The notes: a model not told the origin generated them from the sequence alone. A stretch of DNA of 64,000 bases from Lacrimispora sp. BS-2 (GCF_040207125.1 NZ_CP157940.1:3968001-4032000), one strand, 5' to 3'. Counted from the first letter of the stretch, positions 16,885 to 25,639 are shown. Numbers and translations: made by a program.

Positions 16885-17949
16885 TCAGTTATAAAGGAAG
16901 TCTGAAAGTTCTTCCAACGTATCGAAATTGCGCACACCGTAGTCCATAAAAGCGTCATAGGGTATTTCGATGATCCGGTTGTTTACGATAGCTGGTATTG
17001 ATGCCAGTATTTCTTCATTTTTTATACTTTCTACAGCCTTTGCATCAGTTTCCACGTTGCGGTCTGAAGTAATATAAATAATTACATCGGGATTTGCTTC
17101 TACAAGGTTTTCCAACGTAAGATTGGAGCCGCCCTTATCCATGACATTTGCACAATTTAATGCGGAAAGCATTCCATTTTGCAGCTTTGCATTTGCACCG
17201 AAAACCACAAAGGTTCCTTCTTTATAAGTTGCCATAACCAGGACTTGAAGAGTTTTGTCTTTGGCAGAGGCCGCCACCTTTTCTGAAACCGTGTTTAAAC
17301 GTTCTGTCAGGTTTTCTGCATATTCCTTTGCTTTATCCTGAACATCGAAAATTTCACCAAGGGCAATTACGTCATCAATAATATTCTTCATGGAAACAGC
17401 CGTGCTCATATCACTGGCTTTTTGTGCATAAACATTGATTCCCAGCTCATTCAGTTCCGGAATGGAACCAAAGGTTCCCTCTGCAAACGTGGCGCTGCGT
17501 CCGATAATAACATCCGGTTCCGCTGCCGCAATCACTTCTTTGCTGATGGTCATTTTATCGCCCAGGATGTCCAGTGAATCATACAGTTCTTTCCAGTCCT
17601 CTCCCGGTGCATTATCAATTGCAATGGTACCGGCAATCTTATCTGAAAGACCTAAGTTGTAAAGCAGTTCTATGGATGAGGCGTTTGCTGTAACCACTCT
17701 GTCCGGTGCTTTGTTATATGTCTGCCTGGCAGGGACATAGTCGCTGCCTTTGGTTTCTACCGTAATTGGATATACTGTATTCCCGGCGCTGCTTTGTGGT
17801 GCTTCTGATGTAGGCGCAGACGTACTTTGTGAGGCAGAAGTATCTTGAGGGGTGTCCTTCTTTGGACTGCAACCGCTTAAAATTGCTCCTAATATCATAG
17901 TGCCTGCTGTGAAGGCCGCCATTTTTTTTCTCATTTTATTGATCCTCAT
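16885..17949 (-). CDS. Iron-siderophore ABC transporter substrate-binding lipoprotein
   Basis: A 354-residue FecB/FepB-family binding protein. The signal region ends in lipobox LSGC, then comes a Ser/Thr/Gln linker and the binding domain (RVVTANASSIELLYNLGLSD, AAEPDVIIGRS, ANPDVIIYITSD). It resembles the BtuF-like protein at 8657, but here the iron-type operator and the esterase neighbour favour a ferric siderophore as ligand. RBS AAAGGAG lies 6 bases before the start. It is the third gene of the minus-strand operon. Confidence 0.9.
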   Translation of the reverse strand: MRINKMRKKMAAFTAGTMILGAILSGCSPKKDTPQDTSASQSTSAPTSEAPQSSAGNTVYPITVETKGSDYVPARQTYNKAPDRVVTANASSIELLYNLGLSDKIAGTIAIDNAPGEDWKELYDSLDILGDKMTISKEVIAAAEPDVIIGRSATFAEGTFGSIPELNELGINVYAQKASDMSTAVSMKNIIDDVIALGEIFDVQDKAKEYAENLTERLNTVSEKVAASAKDKTLQVLVMATYKEGTFVVFGANAKLQNGMLSALNCANVMDKGGSNLTLENLVEANPDVIIYITSDRNVETDAKAVESIKNEEILASIPAIVNNRIIEIPYDAFMDYGVRNFDTLEELSDFLYN

Positions 17950-17981
17950 TTCCTGCTCCTTTATTTATAATATTTGTCATG

Positions 17982-18746
17982 TTATACAAGGGGGAAATAG
18001 CTGATTGCCATTCCCGCCTGGCTGTCTTCCGTTATCTTACAATCAACGCCATAAATCCGGCGCACCATTTCACGGTTAATAATATTTTTGGGCGATCCAA
18101 AGGAATCAATCTCCCCTTTATTTAAAATGTAGATGGTATCGCAATATTGTGCTGCCAAAGATAAATCATGGAGGGCCGCCAATACGTTAATACCTAAATG
18201 TTTGATAATACTTAAAATCTGAAGCTGATATGTAATATCAAGGTGATTTGTGGGCTCGTCCAAAATAAGAAGGGACGGCTGCTGCGCAAGCGCCCGTGCC
18301 AGAACAATCCGCTGCTTTTCTCCACCGGACAAGGTGGAAAAGCTTCGTTTGGCATAGCTCTCCATACCTACCTTTGCTAAAGAATCCGACACAAGATCAC
18401 GGTCCCTTTGCTTTTCTCTTTCCAGTGTACCAAGGTGGGGGGAACGCCCCAGCATAACAATTTCTTCAACCGTCAAATCAAAATTTATATTGTTGAACTG
18501 TCCCACTACTGCCATTTCTCTGGCCAATGCTTTTGGTTTGTAGCTTTGCAAGGGCTTTTCATCCAGCATTACCACACCATCGGATGCCTTTTGCATACGG
18601 TATACCGTTTTTAGCAGTGTTGATTTACCACTGCCGTTTGGCCCTAAAACACCAATAAATTTTCCGTTTGTAACCTCCAGGGAAACGCCTTTTAAAATCT
18701 CATTTGCTGCTAAATGAACCTTTAAATCCTTTACAGTAACATCCAT
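17982..18746 (-). CDS. Iron-siderophore ABC transporter ATP-binding protein
   Basis: A FecE/FhuC-type ATPase of 254 residues. Walker A is GPNGSGKST, signature LSGGEKQRIVLARALAQ, Walker B LLILDEPTNHLD and switch AALHDLSLAA. ATG 18746 is preferred to TTG 18752 because GTGAGG lies 7 bases before it. It follows the permease by a few bases and drives the same importer. Confidence 0.92.
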   Translation of the reverse strand: MDVTVKDLKVHLAANEILKGVSLEVTNGKFIGVLGPNGSGKSTLLKTVYRMQKASDGVVMLDEKPLQSYKPKALAREMAVVGQFNNINFDLTVEEIVMLGRSPHLGTLEREKQRDRDLVSDSLAKVGMESYAKRSFSTLSGGEKQRIVLARALAQQPSLLILDEPTNHLDITYQLQILSIIKHLGINVLAALHDLSLAAQYCDTIYILNKGEIDSFGSPKNIINREMVRRIYGVDCKITEDSQAGMAISYFPLV

Positions 18747-18758
18747 GTTCAAACCTCA

Positions 18759-19898
18759 CTAACCAAAACGGTAATGCCGTTTTATTAAAATATAGGCAAA
18801 GAACGGTGCACCAATCATAGATGTTACAATTCCAATGGCAAGCTCCCCATTGGGTATTATGATTCTTGCCAGTGCATCCGCCCAAACCAGAAATATCCCG
18901 CCCATCAAAACCGTAATGGGCAGCAGACGGCGGTGGTCCGCCCCCACAACCGCTCTTGCAATGTGTGGAATCATCAGTCCCACAAAGCCGATCACACCGC
19001 AGGCAGAGACCAATACGCCGGTCAAAAGAGCAGCCACTGACATGTACAGCTTTCTGTAAAAGCTGAGATTTACGCCCAGGGTAGATGCCGCCTCATCACC
19101 AAGCAGCATGGTATTCAGGGTTCGGTACTGGCTGAGAAAAAATATGCAGCTGGCAGCTACAACGCAGCTGGGCAAAATAAGGTTATTCCAGCTTCCCCGG
19201 GTCAGGGATCCCATTGTCCAGAATTTTATGCTTAACATCCCATTGCCATCGCCGGATACTGAAATAATAAAATTTGAAAAAGAGGTACATATGGCGTTAA
19301 TAATTGTACCGGAAAGAATCAGCTTGCCGGATGTGGCTTGTCCGCCCATAGAAGCCAGAAATAAAACCGCACCAGTGGCTCCGGCTGCTCCCAAGAAAGC
19401 AAGCAGAGATACGGAAGATATGCTGCCGGCCAGCGGAACGGCTGTGCCGATAAAAACCGCAATCGTGGCTCCCAGGGACGCTCCGGAGGATATTCCCAGA
19501 ATATATGGCTCTGCAAGAGGGTTTTGTATTGTGGCCTGCATGACTGATCCGCACAGTGAAAGACCGGCACCTGCGGCAACGCCCAGCAAAACTCTGGGGA
19601 AACGGATTTTCCATATGATTGAAGCATTGGCGCTTCGTAAAACTTCACCGGTTCCCGGCCGCTCCAGGCCAAACAAGCGGTTCATTATTATGGCATATGT
19701 ATCAGGAAGGGATATGTGTACCGCACCAAGTCCGAGTGCTAAAAATATAGACAAAACAAGAGCGGCGCACAAAAGTGCAACAACCAGCCTGAAAGGAAAT
19801 AACTCCGTATTGCCTGCTGCACTGCTTTTTTTACTCTTTAATACTTCCTGGCCAAATGTAATCTTGTTATTTGCAGAACTGAATTTTACCTTATTCAA
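18759..19898 (-). CDS. Iron-siderophore ABC transporter permease (FecCD family)
   Basis: First gene of the minus-strand operon, about 379 residues. The FecCD signatures are clear: IRFPRVLLGVAAGAGLSLCG, VMQATIQNPLAEPYILGISS and GVIGFVGLMIPHIARAVVG, with about ten hydrophobic helices. The start is probably TTG 19898, because AGTAGGAGG lies 6 bases upstream. An in-frame GTG at 19925 lacks a binding site and falls inside the iron-box-like palindrome. The N-terminal ~30 residues before the first helix are polar and longer than usual. Confidence 0.9.
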   Translation of the reverse strand: MNKVKFSSANNKITFGQEVLKSKKSSAAGNTELFPFRLVVALLCAALVLSIFLALGLGAVHISLPDTYAIIMNRLFGLERPGTGEVLRSANASIIWKIRFPRVLLGVAAGAGLSLCGSVMQATIQNPLAEPYILGISSGASLGATIAVFIGTAVPLAGSISSVSLLAFLGAAGATGAVLFLASMGGQATSGKLILSGTIINAICTSFSNFIISVSGDGNGMLSIKFWTMGSLTRGSWNNLILPSCVVAASCIFFLSQYRTLNTMLLGDEAASTLGVNLSFYRKLYMSVAALLTGVLVSACGVIGFVGLMIPHIARAVVGADHRRLLPITVLMGGIFLVWADALARIIIPNGELAIGIVTSMIGAPFFAYILIKRHYRFG

Positions 19899-19916
19899 AA
19901 CAGGCCTCCTACTTTT

Positions 19917-19932
19917 GTTAGGCACAACTAAC
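19917..19932. promoter_or_regulatory. DtxR/IdeR-like operator of the Fec operon
   Basis: GTTAG-GCACAA-CTAAC, a 5-6-5 palindrome. Aligned by eye to the DtxR consensus TTAGGTTAGSCTAACCTAA it agrees at 14 of 19 positions. It lies just downstream of the -10 element of the minus-strand promoter, which fits repression. Confidence 0.65.
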
Positions 19933-19941
19933 TACTGGGTT

Positions 19942-19970
19942 ATTATACACAATTTTATCCTCTGTTACAA
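19942..19970 (-). promoter_or_regulatory. Promoter of the Fec operon
   Basis: On the minus strand, TTGTAA (19970-19965), 17 bases, TATAAT (19947-19942). The predicted start near 19935 places the palindrome at about +3 to +19. Confidence 0.7.
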
Positions 19971-20097
19971 TGGGGAATAATTCAATGACATGGACTATTA
20001 TTAAAAAACTAGACTATGCCAATCCTGATCAATGCTTTAAAAGAGAACAGCGGCCTTGTATGGAGAAGTATAAAAGACAGTGTTTAATAAATTATAC

Positions 20098-20126
20098 TTG
20101 ACAATCATATTAATAAGTATTATATT
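20098..20126 (+). promoter_or_regulatory. Promoter of the TetR gene
   Basis: Near-consensus: TTGACA (20098-20103), 17 bases, TATATT (20121-20126). The -10 element overlaps the first arm of the long palindrome that follows. Confidence 0.8.
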
Positions 20127-20158
20127 CAAAACGGTGTTATGAAACACCGTTTTGAATA
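20123..20158. promoter_or_regulatory. Long palindromic operator upstream of TetR
   Basis: Perfect 16-bp arms (20123-20138 and 20143-20158) with a 4-base centre; the arm reads TATTCAAAACGGTGTT. It overlaps the -10 element and ends just before the GGAGG site, so autorepression by the TetR protein is the likeliest role. An RNA hairpin in the leader is an alternative. Confidence 0.65.
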
Positions 20159-20173
20159 CAGGAGGAAAAATGT

Positions 20174-20794
20174 ATGGCAAAACAAATTGAAGGTGTATAT
20201 GAGAAAGTGTATGAATGTGCGAAAAAGGAATTCTTAAGGAAAGGATTCAAGGACGCCTCTCTTCGTAATATCGCCCAGGAGGCTGGTACCAGCACAGGTT
20301 CCATTTATACACGTTTTCATAACAAAGAAGGATTGTTTCATGCCATGGTTTATCCGGTAGTGGAAGAATTAAAAGCATGGTTTCTGGGTATGCAGGAGTC
20401 ATTTCATCAAATGAATGCTGATTATCAAAAGGAAAATATGCTTCATTATAGCGGAATGGAAGCTGAAAATTTAGTGGCTTACATTTATGATCACTATGAT
20501 GTATTCAAGCTATTGCTGGAATGTTCAGAAGGAACAGAATTTTCAGATTTTTTAAATCAACTGGTTGAGATCGAGATGGAATATACGGTGAAGTATATGG
20601 ATGCGACTAAGGATGATGCATTAAAAAATGAAATGATCACAACTGAGTTTCTTCACATTGTAACCAGTGCATATTTTTCCGGAATATTCGAGATGGTGCG
20701 GCATGATATGAAAAGAGAAGATGGTATGCTGTATGCAAAACAGCTGAGGGAATTTTATTACGCCGGTTTTGCAAAAATTTATAACTGGGAATAA
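20174..20794 (+). CDS. TetR/AcrR-family transcriptional regulator
   Basis: A 206-residue regulator. The N-terminal helix-turn-helix is typical (FLRKGFKDASLRNIAQEAGT then GSIYTRFHNKEGLFHAMV, about residues 18-58); the ligand-binding half is divergent. GGAGG lies 8 bases before ATG 20174. The gene has its own promoter with a long palindrome and ends in a terminator, and the ABC pair downstream has a separate iron-box-like operator. It may regulate itself and perhaps that pair; the inducer is unknown. Confidence 0.9.
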   Translation: MAKQIEGVYEKVYECAKKEFLRKGFKDASLRNIAQEAGTSTGSIYTRFHNKEGLFHAMVYPVVEELKAWFLGMQESFHQMNADYQKENMLHYSGMEAENLVAYIYDHYDVFKLLLECSEGTEFSDFLNQLVEIEMEYTVKYMDATKDDALKNEMITTEFLHIVTSAYFSGIFEMVRHDMKREDGMLYAKQLREFYYAGFAKIYNWE

Positions 20795-20810
20795 GGATAC
20801 ACATACCTGA

Positions 20811-20840
20811 AAAATGCGGGATATACCCGCATTATTTTAA
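20811..20840 (+). terminator. Terminator after TetR
   Basis: ATGCGGG (20814-20820), loop ATATA, CCCGCAT (20826-20832), then TATTTTA. It separates the TetR gene from the ABC pair. Confidence 0.7.
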
Positions 20841-20847
20841 AACATAA

Positions 20848-20865
20848 GGTTAGCCTAAACTAACC
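20848..20865. promoter_or_regulatory. DtxR/IdeR-like operator of the first exporter-fold ABC pair
   Basis: GGTTAG-CCTAAA-CTAACC, an 18-bp palindrome. The surrounding bases match the DtxR consensus TTAGGTTAGSCTAACCTAA at 17 of 19 positions by eye, the best copy in the window. It ends next to the ribosome binding site of the ABC gene at 20879. Confidence 0.75.
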
Positions 20866-20878
20866 AAAAGGAGGATTT

Positions 20879-22630
20879 ATGGAACAAAAAGATCAAAGTC
20901 CACTAAAGCGGATATGGGCATTGGCAAAATCAGAGCATCCAAGGCTTAAACTGGCGGTTTTACTGGCTGTTATAGGTGTTATGGCAGGCTTTATCCCATA
21001 TTTGTGTGCGGGGAAAATAATTATTATGCTGCTTTCCCATACGGCAGATATGCAAAGCTGCATTCCGTGGCTGGTTCTTGCCTTGGCAGGCAGTATTGGA
21101 AAAGTACTGCTTACTACCTTTTCGACTGCACAATCCCACAAGGCCACCTTTGCAGTATTGGCAGAAGTGCGGAACAGATGTGTACATAAACTGGCAAAGC
21201 TGTCTATGGGGACCTTACAGAATCAGTCTGTTGGAAGGTGGAAGAGCATTCTGGTTGACCAGATTGAGAGCATGGAAACGACCCTTGCCCATCTTTTACC
21301 CGAAATGACTTCCAATGTTTTATCACCGCTGGTTCTTTTAATTGCCTTGTTTTTCATTGACTGGAGGCTGGCGCTGCTATCAATTGCCACACTTCCACTG
21401 GGCATGGTTTTCATGATAGCCACCATGAAATCCTATCCGGTAAAATATCAGGAATCCGTTCATATTGGAAAGAAAATCAACGATTCGATTGTAGAATATA
21501 TCAATGGCATTGAAGTTATTAAGGCTTATAATCAGGGTCATGTAGCTTATGCCGGATATATGGATGCGGTAAATGCCAATGCATTATTTTATTATAACTG
21601 GATGAAAAGCGCCCAGTTCGGCTCTGCCTGCTACCGGAATTTCAGCCCCGCTGTTTTGGTGGGCGTTTTACCGGCAGGCCTGGCATTTTATCTGAACGGC
21701 AGTATTACGGCCTCACAGTTTATTATGGTCATGATTTTGTCCATGGGAGTTGTTGGACCGATTATTGCTGCCACTAATTTTGTTGATTCCCTGGCACAGA
21801 CAGGTACGATTATAGAATCCGTAGAGACCATATTAAAAGCGCCGGAACAGCACCATCCAAAGGAGCCGGTCCATCTGACAGGAACGGATATTGAAATGAA
21901 TCATGTTTCCTTTGCTTATGAAAAAGAAAAGGGGAATATCTTAACAGATGTCACCCTAAAAATCCGTCAGGGCACAGTAAATGCCTTTGTTGGACCAAGC
22001 GGAAGCGGAAAATCGACGATTACAAAACTGATTGCAGGATTTTGGGATATTGAAAAAGGAAGTATCAGAATCGGTGGAAAGGAAATCAGTGAAATTCCCC
22101 TTGTACAGATAGCCGATCAGATAGCCTATGTATCCCAGGATAATTTCCTTTTTGACGATACCATCCGGGAAAATATCCGAATGGGAAAAGAAAATGCCAC
22201 GGATAAAGAGGTAGAAGAAGTGGCAAAAAGGGCAGGCTGTGATGCATTTATCCGAAATCTGGAACGTGGATATGAAACCAGAGTAGGCGGAGGAGGAGCC
22301 CACTTATCCGGCGGCGAACGGCAGAGGATCGCCATTGCAAGAGCAATGCTAAAAGATGCACCCATTGTCATATTAGATGAGGCCACTGCTTATATTGACC
22401 CGGAGAATGAAGCTGTCCTTCAAAAGGCAATATCCAAACTGGTGCAGGGGAAAACGCTGATTATAATTGCACACCGGTTATCCACGATTGTTGGTGCAGA
22501 TCAGATTCTTTTAGTGGATCAGGGAAGAATCAGTGCTTCCGGAACCCATGAACAGCTATTGCAGAAATCAGAATTATATCAGAACATGTGGAATGCACAT
22601 ATCGGAGTAAAGGATGGGGAAAAGGAATGA
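20879..22630 (+). CDS. Exporter-fold ABC transporter, permease-ATPase fusion (YbtP/IrtA-like), pair 1
   Basis: A 583-residue half-transporter: six membrane helices in residues ~1-310 and an ATPase domain from ~340. Walker A is GPSGSGKST near 375, signature LSGGERQRIAIARAM near 476, Walker B VILDEATAYIDPENE and switch IAHRLST. The TAxxDPENE form is familiar from the siderophore importers YbtPQ and IrtAB, which have an exporter fold but work inward. Its stop overlaps the start of the partner gene, so the two should form a heterodimer. The operator at 20848-20865 points to iron control. The substrate and direction of transport are inferred. Confidence 0.85.
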   Translation: MEQKDQSPLKRIWALAKSEHPRLKLAVLLAVIGVMAGFIPYLCAGKIIIMLLSHTADMQSCIPWLVLALAGSIGKVLLTTFSTAQSHKATFAVLAEVRNRCVHKLAKLSMGTLQNQSVGRWKSILVDQIESMETTLAHLLPEMTSNVLSPLVLLIALFFIDWRLALLSIATLPLGMVFMIATMKSYPVKYQESVHIGKKINDSIVEYINGIEVIKAYNQGHVAYAGYMDAVNANALFYYNWMKSAQFGSACYRNFSPAVLVGVLPAGLAFYLNGSITASQFIMVMILSMGVVGPIIAATNFVDSLAQTGTIIESVETILKAPEQHHPKEPVHLTGTDIEMNHVSFAYEKEKGNILTDVTLKIRQGTVNAFVGPSGSGKSTITKLIAGFWDIEKGSIRIGGKEISEIPLVQIADQIAYVSQDNFLFDDTIRENIRMGKENATDKEVEEVAKRAGCDAFIRNLERGYETRVGGGGAHLSGGERQRIAIARAMLKDAPIVILDEATAYIDPENEAVLQKAISKLVQGKTLIIIAHRLSTIVGADQILLVDQGRISASGTHEQLLQKSELYQNMWNAHIGVKDGEKE

Positions 22631-24357
22631 TAGAAATTTTTCGTAAAATATGGAGATTCGCCGGAGAGGAACAAAAAAACATTCGAAACTCTATCATTAT
22701 AGGGTTTATCAATGCGATTTTTCACATGCTGCAGATTGGAGCGATTTTTCTTACCATTCAGGCGCTGGTAGAAAAAGAAGCGGATAAAGCAACCATATGG
22801 TATGTGTTAGGACTAATGGTTGTAAGCATAGCAGGTAAAATTGTTACAAATTATTTTTCTCAGCTTCAACAGACACATGCAGGATATTTTATGGCTGCAA
22901 ATAAACGAGTTTTTATCGGCAATAAGATGAAATTAATACCCATGGGATTTTTTAACCAGAGCAGTCTTGGAAATATTACAGGGATCTGCACCACAGTTCT
23001 TGGTGATGTGGAAACCACTGCCCCCATGGTTATGGTGCTGACGCTGGGCGGTTTTATTACTACCATCGTATTTACGGTTTATATGCTGGTCTTTGACTGG
23101 AGAATGGGACTAATTACAGCGGCTGGGGTTCTTTTCTATTGCCTGATTACATCCTCTATGGAGAAAAAGTCCCGGAATACGGCGCCAAAGAGGCAGAAAG
23201 CACAGGCTGTGCTTGTAGAGAATATGTTAGAGACCATTCAGGGAATGGGAATCGTAAAGTCTTTTAATCTTACAAGAATGGATAACAAAAAAGTCGATCA
23301 GGCGATTGAAAACAGTAAAAACACAAATCTGGCAATGGAGCAGCTGATTACGCCTTATACGATTATGCAGGAAGTGATACTGAGAATATTCAGTGTTATC
23401 ATGATGGGGGCAGCACTGTTCTTCTATTTTAAGGGAACCATGGAGCTTACTTATTCCCTGATGTTTATTGTAGTTTCCTTTATTGTCTTTGAACAGATTG
23501 AATCTGCCGGACACGGAGTTGCGGTCCTTCGCATATGCGGAAGCTCCATTGAGCAGGCGAATCAGATGGATGATGTGCCATTAATGGATGAAAAGGGTAA
23601 GATTATAAAGCCAGACAATCATGAGATCATATTTGAACATGTGAATTTTTCTTATGAGAAGCGGCAAATCCTAAAAGACATGAACCTTCAGATTAAAGAC
23701 AAGACAACGACTGCCATCATCGGACCAAGCGGCTCTGGAAAATCAACGATTTGTAATTTGATTTCCAGATTCTGGGATGCAGACAGCGGTAAGATTAAAA
23801 TTGGTGGAATTAATGTGAAAACTTATACGCTGGAGTCCTTGATGGAACAGATCAGCATGGTATTTCAAAATGTATATCTTTTTCAGGATACCATTGAAAA
23901 TAATATCCGGTTTGGAAGACCAGATGCGACCAGGGAAGAAGTCATTGAAGCAGCGAAAAAAGCATGCTGTCATGAGTTTATCTGCAGTCTTCCGAAAGGG
24001 TATAATACCGTGATTGGAGATAAGGGCTTTGCCCTTTCAGGAGGCGAAAAGCAGAGAATATCCATTGCAAGGGCTATCTTAAAAGATGCACCAATTATCA
24101 TTTTTGATGAGGCCACAGCCAATGTAGATCCAGAGAATGAAGTACATTTACAGAAAGCCTTTGAAGAATTGACAAGAAATAAGACGATTATTATGATCGC
24201 GCACCGCTTAAAAACAGTCCGCAATGCGGATCAGATCCTTGTGGTAGATGGAGGGGAAATTGTTCAAAAGGGAAAGCATGAAGAGCTGATGAAACAGGAC
24301 GGTATCTATAAACGTTTTGTGGGTGAAAGAAAACAGGCCGTTTCCTGGAACATTTAA
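22627..24357 (+). CDS. Exporter-fold ABC transporter, permease-ATPase fusion (YbtQ/IrtB-like), pair 1
   Basis: Partner of the gene at 20879, 576 residues from ATG 22627, which overlaps the previous stop as ATGA. Six helices (~1-300) precede the ATPase domain: Walker A GPSGSGKST near 365, signature LSGGEKQRISIARAI near 471, Walker B IIFDEATANVDPENE, switch IAHRLKT. It is closely similar in plan to the second members of the other two pairs in the window (30220 and 37756). A hairpin about 110 bases downstream closes the transcript. Confidence 0.85.
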   Translation: MIEIFRKIWRFAGEEQKNIRNSIIIGFINAIFHMLQIGAIFLTIQALVEKEADKATIWYVLGLMVVSIAGKIVTNYFSQLQQTHAGYFMAANKRVFIGNKMKLIPMGFFNQSSLGNITGICTTVLGDVETTAPMVMVLTLGGFITTIVFTVYMLVFDWRMGLITAAGVLFYCLITSSMEKKSRNTAPKRQKAQAVLVENMLETIQGMGIVKSFNLTRMDNKKVDQAIENSKNTNLAMEQLITPYTIMQEVILRIFSVIMMGAALFFYFKGTMELTYSLMFIVVSFIVFEQIESAGHGVAVLRICGSSIEQANQMDDVPLMDEKGKIIKPDNHEIIFEHVNFSYEKRQILKDMNLQIKDKTTTAIIGPSGSGKSTICNLISRFWDADSGKIKIGGINVKTYTLESLMEQISMVFQNVYLFQDTIENNIRFGRPDATREEVIEAAKKACCHEFICSLPKGYNTVIGDKGFALSGGEKQRISIARAILKDAPIIIFDEATANVDPENEVHLQKAFEELTRNKTIIMIAHRLKTVRNADQILVVDGGEIVQKGKHEELMKQDGIYKRFVGERKQAVSWNI

Positions 24358-24470
24358 GGAAGACTATAAAGACAAAAATAGATTTATGGGAGGTGGTTAT
24401 AGCGGAGTCAGGCGGATTCTTAGAGTATGATGCATTTGAAGGAAATTCTGGTATCTGCCAGCCCTCCTGT

Positions 24471-24508
24471 ACAAATCGTGCCGGATATCCATGTCTGGCA
24501 CGATTTGT
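24471..24508. terminator. Bidirectional hairpin between convergent genes
   Basis: ACAAATCGTGCC (24471-24482) and GGCACGATTTGT (24497-24508) are perfect 12-bp arms with a 14-base loop. It lies between the ABC pair (+) and the AraC gene (-); the T-runs are short. Confidence 0.6.
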
Positions 24509-24574
24509 CATCTTTACAACCGGTATAGATGCTTCTGTTTGTAGTCTTTTATATTCTTTGGTTTAAACGTTCTT

Positions 24575-25534
24575 CTAGTTCACAACTCTCCGGTATTCTC
24601 CGGGGAGAATACCAACATTTCTTTTGAAAAGTTCTGCAAATCTGCTGGCATTGGAATATCCAATGGTCTGTGCAATCTGTGCGATACTCAAATCCGTATG
24701 AGATAATAAAAATTCAGCATGCTCAATCCGTGCCTGCTGGATAAATTCCGTAATGGTACAGCCATGAACCAGCTTGAAGCTCGTTTTTAATTTAGTCTGT
24801 CCCATACAAGCTATTTTTGATAGCTGTTCCAAGGTTAAAGGGAAAACAGCATGATCCTTAATATATGCCGAAACATTATAAATCTGTTCCGTATCGTTAT
24901 CCGAAATATGAGGCTGTTTTCTGCCTTGCTTATGAAAATGTTCCACTACCAGAGAAACAGCCTCATTTACCTTTGCTTCATAAAATAGCTTTGCACTGAT
25001 TCCGGTACCCCGGTATTCAGCTACCTGGTTAAGAAGTAACAACATTTCAGGGAAGTGCAGGGTTTCATCAATGGAGGAAAAGGCATCATAAGGGTTTAAA
25101 TAATCATCCGGATACTTTTCTTTCAAATAGTGGAGGTAATAAGCAGGAAGTATTTCGATTCCTACTGCCTTAATGGGTATCTTTTTATGCATGACAGCTT
25201 TATAAGGACTCTTTCCGCCGATAATGGTCTTAATACAATTCGCATTGATTCTCCGATATGGATTCAGTTCATGACCGGCAATGGATTGATAATAGGACAC
25301 GCTCATGCATTCCGGCAGTTGGCATTCGAATAAATAATCTTCAAAAAAGAAAAAATCATGTATCTTGATATCATATAAATCAGTTTCTGAATAAAGCCAG
25401 TAAAATCCTTCTCCTAAGTCTTTGGAAAGCTCATAGGTCTGTCCGCAGGAGTTAAATCTTCCGTTTGGGTCAATCGGCACAAAACCTCTGTCTGCCAATA
25501 CATTTTCATAAAAAAAATCTATCTTCTCTTTCAT
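24575..25534 (-). CDS. AraC-family regulator (YbtA-like), divergent from ECF module 1
   Basis: A 319-residue regulator. The first ~200 residues form a sensor region without a clear family match, and the C-terminal ~100 hold two helix-turn-helix motifs: LTLEQLSKIACMGQTKLKTS and LSIAQIAQTIGYSNASRFAE, followed by KRNVGILPGEYRR. ATG 25534 is preferred to ATG 25546 because GGAG lies 6 bases before it. It is divergent from the ECF module at 25721, and the shared intergenic region holds two iron-box-like palindromes and a pair of direct repeats. It is a likely activator of one or both ECF operons, by analogy with YbtA-type regulators. Confidence 0.85.
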   Translation of the reverse strand: MKEKIDFFYENVLADRGFVPIDPNGRFNSCGQTYELSKDLGEGFYWLYSETDLYDIKIHDFFFFEDYLFECQLPECMSVSYYQSIAGHELNPYRRINANCIKTIIGGKSPYKAVMHKKIPIKAVGIEILPAYYLHYLKEKYPDDYLNPYDAFSSIDETLHFPEMLLLLNQVAEYRGTGISAKLFYEAKVNEAVSLVVEHFHKQGRKQPHISDNDTEQIYNVSAYIKDHAVFPLTLEQLSKIACMGQTKLKTSFKLVHGCTITEFIQQARIEHAEFLLSHTDLSIAQIAQTIGYSNASRFAELFKRNVGILPGEYRRVVN

Positions 25535-25564
25535 TAGATTCTCCATTCTCTACAAAATACCTTG

Positions 25565-25592
25565 ATTGGACGAATGATTACCACGATTAGAC
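25565..25592. promoter_or_regulatory. Direct repeats, possible AraC binding site
   Basis: GATTGGACGAA and GATTAGACGAA recur 21 bases apart (cores 25565-25571 and 25586-25592), two helical turns as is usual for AraC dimers. A similar pair lies upstream of ECF module 2 at 32010-32035. Confidence 0.45.
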
Positions 25593-25601
25593 GAAACTAA
25601 C
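25586..25601. promoter_or_regulatory. DtxR/IdeR-like operator, AraC side
   Basis: ATTAG-ACGAAA-CTAAC, with one changed base in the left arm; 12 of 19 agreement with the DtxR consensus by eye. It overlaps the second direct repeat, so the AraC protein and the repressor may compete. Confidence 0.45.
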
Positions 25602-25610
25602 CAATAACCA

Positions 25611-25639
25611 TTGAAAACGAAACGCCTGTGTGGTAATTT
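25611..25639 (+). promoter_or_regulatory. Candidate promoter of ECF module 1
   Basis: TTGAAA (25611-25616), 17 bases, TAATTT (25634-25639). The palindrome at 25651 would fall at about +5 to +20. Confidence 0.5.

Noticed and set aside
19926..20097. Small gene in the gap between the Fec operon and TetR
   Set aside because: The open frame that crosses here is antisense to the permease gene and has no ribosome binding site.
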